Of a stretch of DNA of 64,000 nucleotides, positions 32,962 to 43,471 are shown piece after piece. A program made the position numbers and the translations under genes. Where the stretch lies: positions 496,001-560,000 of the forward strand of contig BLLK01000023.1 in the NCBI GenBank assembly GCA_021927905.1, in the 5' to 3' direction. Source of the stretch: Chaetoceros tenuissimus. Its lineage: Eukaryota > Bacillariophyta > Thalassiosirophyceae > Chaetocerotales > Chaetocerotaceae. How positions within the stretch are numbered: position 1 is the first letter of the stretch; each line of letters begins with the position of its first letter. Under the pieces are notes generated by a model that worked only from the letters and a program-made list of their open reading frames with translations, had not been told where the DNA came from and searched no databases.

Positions 32962-33314
32962 CTTGACAAGTTTTTAAGTTTATGAAGGTGAAAACAAAAT
33001 GGTGTTCACTCAATGTTGTGTCGTTGGAAAAAAAAGAAGAAAAATCAGCATTTCTCGTGCGTGGCAACTTGCGTGGTGCTCTAGCTGTATTCTGCAGCGC
33101 AAGTTGAGTGGCTAGAGTGATTGTACGTGGAGCGCAACTTGCGCACTTTCGTGCGCAACCTGTGAATTTTTGAAACTGTGACGATCTTGATTCAAAAATT
33201 CTCAAATAGAAGCAACTCAGGTACCGTACATCATTCATTCCTTTACCAACCTATTGCAGTAGAGAACAAATAATACATTCATTAGATTACGACAAATAAG
33301 TAACTTAATTCAGC
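32962..33314. other. Intergenic, possible right flank of the Crypton-like element
   Basis: Contains three GCAACTTGCG-type blocks between 33060 and 33160, including GCGCAACTTGCGCACTTTCG followed by GTGCGCAAC. These resemble the motif near 29838. No gene was seen. The remainder is the promoter of the pyruvate kinase gene. Confidence 0.4.
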
Positions 33315-35062
33315 ATGTTCTCGAGACTCGCAAAGACTGTGCAAAGGACGCAGCTAAGATGTGAGAAAAGATATCTTCATCGATTTGCCGAACTGAACCC
33401 TCACGGAACTTTATGTAAAATCGTTTGTACCCTCGGTCCAGCAACTGACAGCAAAGAAATGGTTGGCAAACGTAAGTTCAAGAAACAAATCTTATAACTT
33501 TTATTCTATACATGCAAGCATACATTTCTCACATGTCATCCTCATCAGTTGTATCGGAGGGAATGCACGTCGCAAGAATTAACTTTTCACATGCAGGAAC
33601 AGATTATACATATCCCGAAATGCTATTAGATCTCGTCCGAAATGCACCAGGAAGACATTTTCATTTAGCAGATGGAGCTACTGGATCTTCCATGCCAAGT
33701 AACTTACGTGCCATCTTGGTCGATACCAAAGGTCCAGAGATTCGTACCCAACCTTTACAGGGGAATGCCGATGTATTGGAAATTGGTGCAGGATCCATTG
33801 TCGAAATTACAATAGACAAAGTGAGTGACGATGAGGCACCCGCATCGCCGGATGGACCTCATAGAATTCAAATTGATTATCCAACCATTGGTAAAGATTT
33901 ATCCGTAGGATCTCAGATTTTACTCGATGATGGATTGATTGAATTGGAAGTGACGGAGGTGAATGGTCATGGACAAGTCACTACCGTGGCTTTGAATGGT
34001 GGACCGATTAAAAAGAATAAAGGTGTGAATCTTCCAAATACATCGATTGATTTACCTGCTTTGACGGAAAAGGACAAGAGGGATTTGAAATGGGCATGTG
34101 TCAATAGTGCGGAGTATGTTGCTGCATCTTTTATTCGAACTGCTGCGAATGTACGATCTGTTCATGCATATTTGGATAGATGTATTTCAGAATTAAAAAG
34201 AGAAAATCCAGATCAAAGTTATATGAGACCACTGATTATTTCCAAAATTGAAAATAAAGAAGGTGTGGATAATTTTGATGATATTCTAGAGGAAAGTGAT
34301 GGTATCATGGTTGCAAGAGGAGATTTGGGTGTTGAGATTCCTTACAGAAAAGTTTTTGCAGCTCAAAAGATGATGGTGAGCAAATGTAATGAAGTTGGAA
34401 AACCTGTGATTGTAGCTACGCAAATGTTGGATTCGATGCAACGTAATCCTAGACCAACTCGTGCGGAGGTGACAGATGTTGGTACTGCAGTTTTAGATGG
34501 AGCAGATGCGGTCATGCTTTCTGGAGAAACTGCTGCTGGAAAGTATCCTCTCGAAAGTATTCGGGCTATGGCAAGTGTTGTAGGCGAAGCGGATACTATT
34601 TTGAACTCCAGTAGATCAGTTCTCAATAAAGATTTTGTGCCTGAGGGAGGAAATTACCTTGATGAAGAGATGGACGCAATTGCTCTATCTGCAGTTCGCA
34701 GTGCCAAAGATATGAATGCAAAGGTTATTATTTTAATCACCATGTCTGGGAAAGTAGCAAGATCCGTTGCAAAACACAATCCTACTGTACCAGTGCTTGC
34801 CTTTTGTACGGATATTTTGGTAGCGCGTAAGCTACAGTTGTATCGATCCATTAAACCGATGATGTTACAGACTGATCTTTGCCCACAGTCAGAACTGACG
34901 AGAATGAGTTTCCTAAGAGCAGAGGCTGTTAGAACTGCAAAGGAATTGGGAATGGTCCGTGATGGTGATAGAATTGTAACTATTGATAGAAGCAAGGGCA
35001 AGGATCATGATACTTTTGAATTTTCTCACAATATCAAACTGTCCACCATCAAAGAGACTTAA
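33315..35062 (+). CDS. Pyruvate kinase, 2 exons
   Basis: Catalyses phosphoenolpyruvate + ADP to pyruvate + ATP. Exons 33315-33471 and 33549-35062 join through the split codon C|TT across a 77-nt intron, giving 556 aa. The first 28 residues (MFSRLAKTVQRTQLRCEKRY) are basic, without acids early on, like a mitochondrial presequence. Family blocks seen: KIVCTLGPATDS, GMHVARINFSHA, KGPEIRTQ, KDKRDLKWA, SKIENKEG, IMVARGDLGVEIP (active-site signature), KPVIVATQMLDSM and DAVMLSGETAAGKYP. The C-terminal allosteric domain is shorter at the effector loop (ITMSGKVARSVAKHNPTVPV). Diatoms keep several compartment-specific isoforms; a mitochondrial one is likely here but plastid or cytosol is not excluded. 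Confidence 0.92.
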
Positions 35063-35721
35063 AACCTTGAAGCGACTAGTACCTTCCCTCTTTTCAAATA
35101 AATAGTGGAAATATAGAAACTTCTCTAAGGCAATTTAAACGATAACATTGATTTTTTTTCCAATGATCAACTTTTATGAGTTAGTCATGTAAATGAACGT
35201 CATCCTTGAGAAAATCTGTGGAAGAGGGAAAAGCAACTATTTAGAAACGGGTACCGGGTACCAGCAAAAAGCGATGCAAAAGATTGCCCTTTGTGAAGTC
35301 AGGGTGACACATGCGGTAACTATCGACACTGTAATTTAAACAGGGAGGTAGATCGCAATCATCATTATTCAACTCTTGGACATATTTCAAGAGTATACAG
35401 TGATTTTACCTTAGTTCCATTTGAATTTTGTTGCTGCACCTAAGTAAACAGATATTGTACATTTGCTCCTCTCCGTTATGATGCATCCACGGAGTCGAGT
35501 CAAGTTTCATTCTCTTTGTGTGGACATGGTTCTTCCTGGTACGCACAATCCAAATCAGGTCTGCAACATGAAAGATTAAAAAGTAACCGTTATAAAAAGG
35601 GTATATTCAAACCATATGAATTCTTTCCATATGAATAATTAAATTGAAATACGCATCATGCAGAATGCAGACTTGCTAAAAAATTTCCAGAGGTGCATAG
35701 TGCATAGGAGAGAAAAAGATG
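35063..35721. other. Intergenic
   Basis: 3' flank of the pyruvate kinase gene and non-coding DNA up to the inverted-repeat element. A short GGTACCGGGTACC palindromic patch lies near 35250. No gene seen. Confidence 0.4.
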
Positions 35722-36610
35722 AGAGTCTCCGGGAAAGTGTATACTTCTAGAACTTTTAGGAAAAGTTTTGTAAGTTTTTACCACTTTCATGTATTACAAT
35801 TTTTCATGAGATTAATATTGAGAGTAGACTGTTGTTGTGTAAATAAAGTGCTACTTTTGTAAGAAACATAATCATAAACTATACTTTATTTTTAAAATGT
35901 TTGAAGTAGCATGAAGCTTCAGGTTTATCATTAAACAAGGCACATTGTCTGCTACAATGTTCGTTATGTAGAATTTTCAGGAATTGCCAAAATGTTCCAA
36001 AATTGCCAAAATGTTCCAAAATTGCCAAAATGTTCCAAAATATCCAAAATGTTCCAAAATATCCAGAATTGCCGAAATCTCCAGAATAGTCAAAGGAACA
36101 CTTTGTTGTTCTTATCTTGAATTGCAGATTTCGCGGAAATTATATTTTATTTATTACGTATTTACTACGGAGGGGGCAAATATTTTACGCCAAATCTGCA
36201 AATCCAAAGAACAACAAATTGTTCTTCACAAAAAAATATCCAAAATGTTCCAAAATATCCAGAATGTTCCAAAATATCCAGAATGTTCCAAAATTGCCAA
36301 AATGTTCCAAAATTGCCAAAATATCCAAAATGTTCCAAAATTGCCAAAATTTGCATGTAGCTTTCCCCGTTCCCCTACAGATGATACTTTCAACTAGACG
36401 ATTTATCACGGGCAGCAATGCCTGTTGCCTATACTTTGGACATTCAAAGTTGCAGATAACCAGATCTCTTTACTTTTAGATTCCGAGTTTATTTTACGTA
36501 TTGACATTCTTGTTTTCTAATTTCTTTTTTCCAGATTTTTTACATTCTTGGAAAAAACTTACAAAACTTTTCCAAAAAGTTCAAGAAGTGTACACTTTCC
36601 CGGAGACTCT
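35722..36610. mobile_element. Non-autonomous DNA transposon (MITE-like) with 58-bp inverted ends
   Basis: The ends 35722-35779 and 36553-36610 are inverted copies over 58 bp with about three mismatches (AGAGTCTCCGGGAAAGTGTA, then ..TAAGTTTTT). The 889-bp interior has no transposase. It carries two minisatellite arrays instead. No clear target-site duplication was found by eye, so the superfamily is open. Confidence 0.8.
35978..36350 (+). repeat. 19-bp minisatellite, two arrays
   Basis: Units of CAAAATGTTCCAAAATTGC and the variant with ATCC are arranged head-to-tail at about 35978-36090 and again at 36236-36350. About 145 bases of unrelated sequence separate the arrays. Because 19 is not a multiple of three, all three frames become open, producing false ORFs (FQNIQNVPK-type peptides). 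Confidence 0.85.
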
Positions 36611-37321
36611 GAGAGGTTTTGAAGCACATATTTTTGGTTGTGCAAATGTTTACTGATGCTGAGAAATATTTGTAATAGAAGAGGCAGAAGAGGCATCATT
36701 GCAAAGCATTATCACTATGACGTTGACCGACCGACCGACCGTAGTACACATAGGTGAGTTTAATATTTGCTTCATAAGAAATAATTATTTGAAATTCGAT
36801 GCAGAGAGTCATGAAGTCCTTATTTATCAATAACACGGTCTGAAAGTCACGCAACAACGCGATAAAACTTTGTCGACGCTATGTTCATAACTGAACCCTC
36901 TATCAGTTCATATTTGTATTGCGTATTCGAAAAATATTTCCGTAGCTCATTTCTCACCTATACCATACTTCTGATAGAATGAACGTAGATATTGTGCGTC
37001 TGTAGAACTGTACATGACCATGAAAAGTAAAGGTACGATTTTTCAATCTCTCTGACTATTGTGAATTTACATTGTTGATATCAAGTAATGAAGAGAGTTG
37101 TATATGTGACAAAATATGGGTCCAGTAGCCCATACCATACATCAAAATTGCATATACATACTGCTTATAAATAACACGGACCATCCGAGCTTGCACTAAA
37201 TATCTTTTCTTCAATTTTCACTTCATTACCCTCACTAACTGCTGGTCATCCATTGGTAATAGCCCGACGACATGAAAATTCAAAAAAGGATTTCACGGTG
37301 AACAAAAAGGATATACTCTAT
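36611..37321. other. Intergenic with a short CCGA microsatellite
   Basis: No gene was found. At 36726-36741 there is a four-unit ACCG/CCGA run. The rest is AT-rich and shows no structure by eye. Confidence 0.4.
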
Positions 37322-37417
37322 TATAGGGGGCCCAATTTTTTATACCAAAATTAAGTACGTGTACATACTATTCGATGTATGTACGTTGTGACCCATACTG
37401 TTCAAGTACGCATTCTA

Positions 37418-37668
37418 CATTGGGCCCCCTATTAAACTTCTCGTCATATTTTTACTATATATAGCGAAAAAATTGGGCCCCCTATACTAAACTTCTCACT
37501 AAAAATACATTATATATATAGTACTAAAAATTGGGCCCCCTATACTAAACTTCTCGTCATATTATTACTATATATACAGCGAAAAAATTGGGCCCCCTAT
37601 ACTAAATTTCTCGTCATATTATTACTATATATATAGCGAAAAAATTGGGCCCCCTATACTAAACTTCT
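37418..37668 (+). repeat. Tandem array, unit about 57 bp
   Basis: Five units each begin AATTGGGCCCCCTATACTAA and continue with TTCTCGTCATATTATTACTA and TATATAGCG. Spacing is 50-60 bases, and the last three units are at 57. Each unit contains the GGGCCC palindrome next to an AT-rich (TATATATA) tract. Confidence 0.85.
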
Positions 37669-37796
37669 ACCCACAACGGAATTTTAACACGTCAGTGATG
37701 TAATTGGATTACATTGTGTGAATCCCCTCCTTTCCCTAACCATGTAAGACATGATGTTTGTTTCGCCGAACTCAGGCCTTACCCTTTTAAATGAGA

Positions 37797-37880
37797 AATG
37801 GCCCCAGCGGTGGTTGTGCCTGCGGCGCACATGCTCGGCTTCGCCTGCGCGGTGACTCCGCTTCGCGTCGTCTCTTGGGA
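37797..37880. other. GC-rich block with CGCTTCGCG-type repeats
   Basis: An 80-base island (TGCCTGCGGCGCACATGCTC, then CTCCGCTTCGCGTCG) stands out from the AT-rich surroundings. A related CACTCGTCGCTTCGCTCC occurs at about 56386. A GAATC repeat follows at 37917-37950. No gene is supported. Confidence 0.5.
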
Positions 37881-38325
37881 AAGGAAAAAGAACAAAGAGA
37901 GATGTAATGGAAGAATAAATCGAATCGAATCGAATGCATCGAATCGAAAGTGGTTGTTACAATAGTTGTGTAAGTATATTTTGTGACTTTGTGACATGGT
38001 GTGAATTGGGCCCCCTATACTAAACCATATCCCAAAAATTTTTACTGACCTGACTGAGAGCTATGACAAATAAAACACATAAGGTACACTCAAATTTTGT
38101 TGAGAGTCATTGGGTCTCGAATTTCAATATTTGCGCGAATTTATGCGAAGCGTTCCTGTCACGATCTGACACCTCAACTTCAAGTGAAATTTGTCCATTT
38201 AGCCGTTTTTGCGCATCTTTGAATAATGCACAATTGAGCAGTGAAGCAAAACATATGTTGGGAACTTTCTCATAATATCTGAACGAAGCCAGTTGTCACC
38301 CCTTTGCTATTACTTTCAATTCATC

Positions 38326-38801
38326 ATGTACAAGTCTTTGGTTTCAGTGTTGTTCATTCTAAGCATATCTAGCGCTGAACCTGATATCAATCTACCTTTT
38401 GAGAGAGATATCAGTCTGTTTGGGGTCTCGGTGAATAGGTAAGCTTCAATGTGTTTGAAAAATGACATATGACTGTTTCTCGTCTGAACCCTTCTCTCAC
38501 CTATTTCTATCTATCTACCAACAGAGGAGGATCACAAGTACCTAAGAACAAGGCAGTGAAGCCTGAGGTAAAGGGTATACGTAGGCTAGACGACTTTGAA
38601 GAGGCTGAACAGCATTTCTTCGATGTCGTCGAGAGAGCTGAGAAGAAGGTACTCAACGTTGCTGCAAATTTAATGCACGATGAAGTTGATATCCTTTTCG
38701 GCAAAGACCATGGTCATCCTATTCATGATGTTCATGATGATCCCAAAGAAGTACAGGAGAAGGTAGTACGCGAAAAGCAGTCTCCTGTTTGGCACCTTTG
38801 A
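38326..38801 (+). CDS. Small secreted protein, DEVDxLFGKDHGH family, copy A
   Basis: Exons 38326-38438 and 38525-38801 join through AG|A to 129 aa. The start MYKSLVSVLFILSISSAEP is a clear signal peptide. The mature part has a helical block FEEAEQHFFDVVERAEKKVL followed by LMHDEVDILFGKDHGHPIHD and an acidic/His-rich run. The same order appears in the next gene. The His/Asp-rich stretch could bind a divalent metal; that is inference. I do not recognise the family. The final VWHL replaces a longer tail found in copy B. Confidence 0.7.
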
Positions 38802-39437
38802 TCATGTGCATCGACCTCGAGTGCACGAGATTGCAAATTCAAATGCATTGCAACTTTGTAAAAATTACGTACAGATATTTTAAAAGCTATAAAAATTGGA
38901 CATATTGTATAAATTCAGTTTGCTCTAGGGCGTCTTGTTTTCATATGAAATCTAACTTTATCAGTACACATTCTATGCTTCTTTCATTTTTGAATGGGAT
39001 AGTTGTCTTAAAAAACGATTTTTCCTTTTCGTTCAGTCACTTCCTGCACAATGAAATACATCATAGCTAACAAAAATGCATAAAAGTTGTTACTTGTGAG
39101 AGCAAAGGCTCAAAGAATCATTATTTCCAATCAAATCCAAAATACTCATTCATCAACATTCATATTTATTGGACGGATTGTTTGTTACATCTCTGCCAGA
39201 GTGAAGGTGTCAGAATTTCCAAAGTGTCAAGTTGTCACGCTAAAAAAGAAGGTTAGGCTTCGCATACAAGCTAAATTTCACTAATTTCGAGATTTGACCA
39301 GAACCCCTCTCCATCATCACCAAACAATACTTTCACTTTAACTTGCTGTCTTGCTGTACTCTTTCATTCTTCTTCATCACAGGCTGCTTTCTATCTCTTC
39401 TTCTCTTTGTTTGATTACTCCTATACGAACTTCAACA
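38802..39437. other. Intergenic between the secreted pair
   Basis: 636 AT-rich bases. Two short open frames (38789-39070 and 39087-39284) show no coding-like composition. A weak inverted likeness (GGTGTCAG, CTTCGCATA, AATTTCGAGA) exists between 39200-39290 and 38100-38200, too diverged to call. Confidence 0.35.
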
Positions 39438-40006
39438 ATGATTAAGATCCATCATATCGCAATTTTCCTCGCCTGTGTAGCATGTGTAAGTGCTGATGCA
39501 CACCCAGACAATACGCTCTTCGAGCAAGGGATCGATTTAAATCAAGTACATAAGAAAACTAGATTCGGAAGGAGGTAAGATTGCGTCTTTTAACTTCAAC
39601 TTAATGTTGCATATATAATTCACATAGCTCATCGTTCATCTCGGTTACCTATAGAGTCGGCAATCATAAGAAGGTAGATGAAACGAAACTCACAAACAGC
39701 CAAGATAACTTTGGAAGAGCAAAAAGAAGTTTCATTCACGCCATTGAAGATGTAGAAAAGAAGGCTATTAAACTAGCTGAGAACATGATTCATGATGAGG
39801 TTGATGTACTATTTGGTAAAGATCATGGCCATCATGAAGATGACAAGGAAGTCAAGACTGTGTCTACTGTAAATGATCCAATCAAGTCTCGTAGTCCTCC
39901 ATTAGTCCCAGCTGTTGAAAGAAAGAAGAAAGAGATCCCTCATAGCTTGTTCTTGGACTTTATGGAGAGCTACGCTGCGGACAGTTACTCTCATTTTGGC
40001 TACTAA
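39438..40006 (+). CDS. Small secreted protein, DEVDxLFGKDHGH family, copy B
   Basis: Exons 39438-39574 and 39655-40006 join through AG|A to 162 aa, with the same intron phase and position as copy A. The signal peptide is MIKIHHIAIFLACVACVSAD. Shared core: FGRAKRSFIHAIEDVEKKAI, then NMIHDEVDVLFGKDHGHHED. Copy B adds a basic Pro-rich stretch and the ending FMESYAADSYSHFGY. The RR at the exon junction (RFGRR) and KR later could be processing sites. It lies 640 bases downstream of copy A in tandem. Function unknown; secretion is likely. Confidence 0.7.
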
Positions 40007-40224
40007 TCTATAGACAAGATGATGTTACATGTATATATCTATCCATTGAATCAATTTCATCAAACATCTCCTGTATTTTGGAGATGGAGAGGAGAAAAGA
40101 AAAGAACTCATCCATAATAGAGACACGACCGCAGAGCTAAACCTAGAAAAATTACATAGAGTCTAAGAATGGGATAATTCAATTTACCTACTTTTATTTT
40201 TATATATCTGTACGTCTCATGATC

Positions 40225-41052
40225 TTACGAAAGAAGAACCACTGCAGCAACACAAGTCCAAAGAGCAGTCCAAAATAAAAGTGGTCCCTTCTTCAGGTCT
40301 AACACTTTCGTCTCCTTTGTAAAGAAATATACCTTCGCATTGCAAAATACTCCCCAAAAAAGTGCTACTGTATATCCAAATGCATCAAGAGGGCTCACAC
40401 CCCACGCAAGAGCAGCATGGAAACCACTCAAACAGAAAATATTCATTCCAACAATGAGTCCTAATGCTGGGGAGTATTTATCCATTTGCTTCACTTGCCA
40501 AAGCTTACATCCAAACTGAGGTGTAAATATCAATGGAAGCATAGAAACCATAGTAATGATACTTGTTGCTTTAAGGGCATCGAGAAACCATGGAGTATCA
40601 TACACTGCAGAATAAAAGAGAATAGAACTTTGACACAGAAAATACGTCTCGAGAAGTCTTGATGGTCCAATAGTATCTGCTTCATTATTAAGAAGAGAGA
40701 AAAGGAAAATTGCCATCCAGGTCGCAGAAAAGATAGCAATAGCAGTGTTCAGAGTGTAGTGCATCTCGAAAAGGCAGAAAATGTGTGTTGCAACATTCAA
40801 CCAAGGCACTGACATGCGTTGAGTGATCTTGATGTTACTCTCATTCATCTTTTTGTCGAAATAGTTCTTCGCTGTAGCTTTTGGAGCTAGAGTTCCAAAA
40901 ACTCCAGATATAAAGATTAGTATTCCAAATTTCTTTATAGTACTCTCTGGGTCAAATGTTGAGAGTGCTTTGGTAGATGTAGCATCCAAAATGTTAGTCG
41001 CATTTAAGCCTTGGAAGGAGGAAGTAAATGTATGTAGAATCTTTGAATCCAT
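40225..41052 (-). CDS. Multi-span membrane protein, paralogue A
   Basis: A single exon of 275 aa with about seven to eight hydrophobic helices, for example KFGILIFISGVFGTLAPKA, VATHIFCLFEMHYTLNTAIA, WMAIFLFSLLNNEADTIGPS, AFGYTVALFWGVFCNAKVYF and FWTALWTCVAAVVLLS. The loops LLNNEAxTxGP, FGCKLW and AALAWGV are shared with the gene at 41421. I do not recognise the family; it resembles no transporter or channel motif I know. It could be a plastid- or ER-membrane protein specific to diatoms. A conserved upstream element lies 166 bases before the start. Confidence 0.7.
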   Translation of the reverse strand: MDSKILHTFTSSFQGLNATNILDATSTKALSTFDPESTIKKFGILIFISGVFGTLAPKATAKNYFDKKMNESNIKITQRMSVPWLNVATHIFCLFEMHYTLNTAIAIFSATWMAIFLFSLLNNEADTIGPSRLLETYFLCQSSILFYSAVYDTPWFLDALKATSIITMVSMLPLIFTPQFGCKLWQVKQMDKYSPALGLIVGMNIFCLSGFHAALAWGVSPLDAFGYTVALFWGVFCNAKVYFFTKETKVLDLKKGPLLFWTALWTCVAAVVLLS

Positions 41053-41420
41053 GATGAGATAAGAGTTCGAATTGTATTTGTTTTGATAGATTTGATTTTA
41101 TGGTATATACTTCTTGGAGATGAGATGTGGATTGATTTGTTTCAATCGCAGTATTTACGAGTAATCTTGAAATGTGATGTTAGGTGTTCTCATTTGAACT
41201 TTTCATCATATTCTCACTATGACAAATGACCCATCAATCATCTCTTTAAAAATAGTACGTACTGAGGTGGAACTTTTTTTTTAAATTTTATGCGAAAAGA
41301 TAATATAAATCTCAGTTTATTAATTTACTAGTTTATATATAAAGTTCCTGTCTTGATAATTCTTCTGATAAGTAGACCAGTATGTACTCAAAATGCACCC
41401 ATGCAAATAAAATGCTTTTT
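41053..41420. other. Promoter region of paralogue A and 3' region of paralogue B
   Basis: 368 bases that include the shared element at 41218-41237. No gene was seen. Confidence 0.4.
41218..41237 (-). promoter_or_regulatory. Shared promoter element, copy 1
   Basis: TATGACAAATGACCCATCAA on the plus strand, that is TGATGGGTCATTTGTC toward the gene. It lies 166 bases before the ATG at 41052. A TTCTCA..T block stands a little further in toward the gene, as in the other copies. Confidence 0.6.
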
Positions 41421-42194
41421 CTACGCAAGAACAACTGCGGCAGTTATGGACCACATTGTGGACCAAAACATTACCGTCTTTTTGTTAATCTCTACTTCTT
41501 TGAACTCTGGAGTAATCAAAGTTTTCATATTGCCAAGAACACCCCAAAATAATGCAATAATGTAGCCAAATGCAACTTGAGGATCAACTCCCCATGCAAG
41601 TGCTGCGTTAAATGCATTGATTGTAATCAAGCTATAGCCGAGACCATGTCCAAACGCTGGAGTAAGCTTATCCATACCAACAACTCCCCAAAGCTTGCAG
41701 CCAAACTCTGGAGTTACGACACATGGAATGGCTCCTACTATTCCAAATACACTGATAGACTTCAATGCATCTAAAAACCAGGCACTCTCGGACAATGCTC
41801 CATATGCAAGTAGAGTCTTCAGGCATACGTAAAACACTTCAGCTGATTTGTATGGTCCGACGGTCTCAGCTTCGTTGTTGAGAAGAGACTTAAGTAAGAA
41901 AACAACCCATACAAGAGAGTAGATGGCAACGGGTACGTTCAATTTGTAGTTCATGAAGAATAAGCAGAAGACATGGATCCCAATGTTTACACAAACAAGG
42001 CAAATTTGGCTATAGATTTTGAGATTGGTTGCATTTACCTTTTTACTGGTCAAATCTTTGACAACTTCATGAGGAGCTAGTACTCCTCTCGTGCCAAGAA
42101 TTAGCAGTAGCATTCCCATCCCTTTGATTGCAAAGTCGGGATTGATAAATGATATTCCAGAGGTAATTGCGCTTCCTGTTGCAGTAGTATTCAT
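41421..42194 (-). CDS. Multi-span membrane protein, paralogue B
   Basis: A single exon of 257 aa, a tandem paralogue of the gene at 40225. Conserved stretches include GILG/GVLAPHE, HVFCLFFMNYKLN, SLLNNEAETVGPYKS, WFLDALKSISVFG, PEFGCKLWGVVGMDKLTPAF and AALAWGVDPQVAFGYIIALF. It has about seven to eight hydrophobic helices with short loops and no large soluble domain. The start MNTTATGSAITSG lacks the longer N-terminus of A. Function unknown. The start codon is 176 bases from the shared promoter element. Confidence 0.7.
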   Translation of the reverse strand: MNTTATGSAITSGISFINPDFAIKGMGMLLLILGTRGVLAPHEVVKDLTSKKVNATNLKIYSQICLVCVNIGIHVFCLFFMNYKLNVPVAIYSLVWVVFLLKSLLNNEAETVGPYKSAEVFYVCLKTLLAYGALSESAWFLDALKSISVFGIVGAIPCVVTPEFGCKLWGVVGMDKLTPAFGHGLGYSLITINAFNAALAWGVDPQVAFGYIIALFWGVLGNMKTLITPEFKEVEINKKTVMFWSTMWSITAAVVLA

Positions 42195-42369
42195 GTTCTA
42201 GTTTTGGTGTATGGAAAAGTCGAGAGAATTGATGAAGCGTTCGCTATTCTTTTTAATAATCTTATGTAGAGAGTCAAGCCATATCACATTGTGAATGAAG
42301 ATTAGATTCTGATCAAATCAACTTGTTCTGTGATGTTTGTGTTCTCAAATATTGATTTCGTTCCCAATA

Positions 42370-42389
42370 CGACAAATGACCCATCAACA
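42370..42389 (-). promoter_or_regulatory. Shared promoter element, copy 2
   Basis: ACGACAAATGACCCATCAAC on the plus strand, 176 bases before the ATG of the membrane protein at 42194. GTTCTCAAAT lies about 27 bases to its left. Confidence 0.6.
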
Positions 42390-42460
42390 TCGTTGTGAAG
42401 TTTTGCGTTTGGATTTCGTAGTTGATCTTTGATGTTCGCCGCGTATAATATGAATAAATT

Positions 42461-43207
42461 CTACTTCTTTTTGCTTGTCATTCTTTTCAGAACAAATGTA
42501 TTCCTGCAAAGTGGACAATCGCTGTGATCGGTCATTAACCAAGATATGATACATTCACTATGGAATATTGATTGGCAGCATACGTCGTTTCTTGAAGAAG
42601 CTATTTCATCTCCAGCTTTGAATTGTTCGTGACATATTAGGCAGATCTTTTCATCTTCAAAAGAGCGTGCTTCCTCGATATGCTCTTCAATGTGAGGGAT
42701 TTCCTCGTCCTTGTTGTCATGAATAGAAGATGTTGAGCAGCAATCGTCTCTATCATCCTCGTTTCCGATTCCGTTGGTAGTTTCCTCTTCTTGTGCTTCT
42801 TCGTCATCGATGTGCCCGGAAGAACAATCAGTATATATCTATCCGTAGAAATTAAGTTAAAATTGCAAATGATTGGAAATAGGGCAAGATCTTGAGGCAT
42901 GTTCTTTTTGTTTACTACTTACATTGATGTCAATATGCTTCTTTAGAAACAAGCGTCTGTTTTCTTCTTCTCTAGTCGCCTCTTGTTCTTTCCGCACCTC
43001 TCCCCTTCTCACCAATAGATATACCACTGTTATGGCAAATACTATCAAAGCACCTGCTCCAAGCAAAGGTCCTAGAAGATCGTCTTTCTCTTCTTCTTGT
43101 GAGTCGACGAATGTTTTTTCTATAGGTGCAGTTGTGTTAGTCAAGCTTGTTGCTACAGATATATTGTAAGGATCTGACATCTCTTCTCCGTTCGTTGCAG
43201 AAAGCAT
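42461..43207 (-). CDS. Single-span RING protein A, 2 exons
   Basis: A probable membrane-bound E3 ubiquitin ligase. Exons 43207-42923 and 42838-42461 join in phase 0 (GTAAGT..GATAG intron of 84 nt) to 220 aa. A short Thr/Asn-rich outer part is followed by one membrane span (GAGALIVFAITVVYLLV), a basic/acidic helix (KEQEATREEENRRLFLKKHI), an acidic linker with DDEEAQ, and the C-terminal finger CLICHEQFK..VCCQSIFHSECIISWL..CPLC. This is a RING with a Cys/His ligand order of the CCHC-like variant type. The same layout recurs in the genes at 49868 and 50904, so these are tandem paralogues later separated by a mobile element. Confidence 0.75.
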
Positions 43208-43471
43208 AAAGGCAGTAATTTGTATCGATTAGTTTGTTCTGTCGGCTATACTATCTGGGTACGTAGAAATTCTTCAAATGAAAGCAGTTGACTAGTGAAT
43301 GTGATTCAATAGCTTCGTCATGCTTTTCATCACGATCGTGGATGTTAGGTTTTGTCTTCTGCGTTTGTATAAGATAAGAGGAACTCAACTGAAGCTCTTG
43401 CTTTTGTAAATGTTCTTGTAGATTGATTTCGATTTCAATAGAACTTAAAAAAGAATTTTGAACTGTTGTTG
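43208..43471. other. Promoter region of RING protein A
   Basis: 264 bases of host DNA between the RING gene and the inserted DIRS-type element. No copy of the shared promoter element was found here. The interval was one with 49581-49867 before the insertion. Confidence 0.4.

Larger units (their letters stand above)
37322..38019. mobile_element. Possible non-autonomous element with GGGCCCCC ends
   Basis: TATAGGGGGCCCAATT at 37322-37337 and its exact inverse AATTGGGCCCCCTATA at 38004-38019 bound about 700 bases. The interior holds five more copies of the right-end sequence as a tandem array (37418-37668), a GC-rich block and a GAATC microsatellite. No transposase is present. TA dinucleotides at both edges would fit a TA target, but this is not decisive. 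Confidence 0.5.

Noticed and set aside
35984-36479. Open frames rich in FQNIQNVPK and KCSKI on both strands
   Set aside because: They are translations of a 19-bp minisatellite, which opens every frame; no gene signals.
37779-37997. 72-codon minus-strand frame over the GC-rich block
   Set aside because: Overlaps a repeat-rich, low-complexity area (GAATC microsatellite) and has no partner exons.
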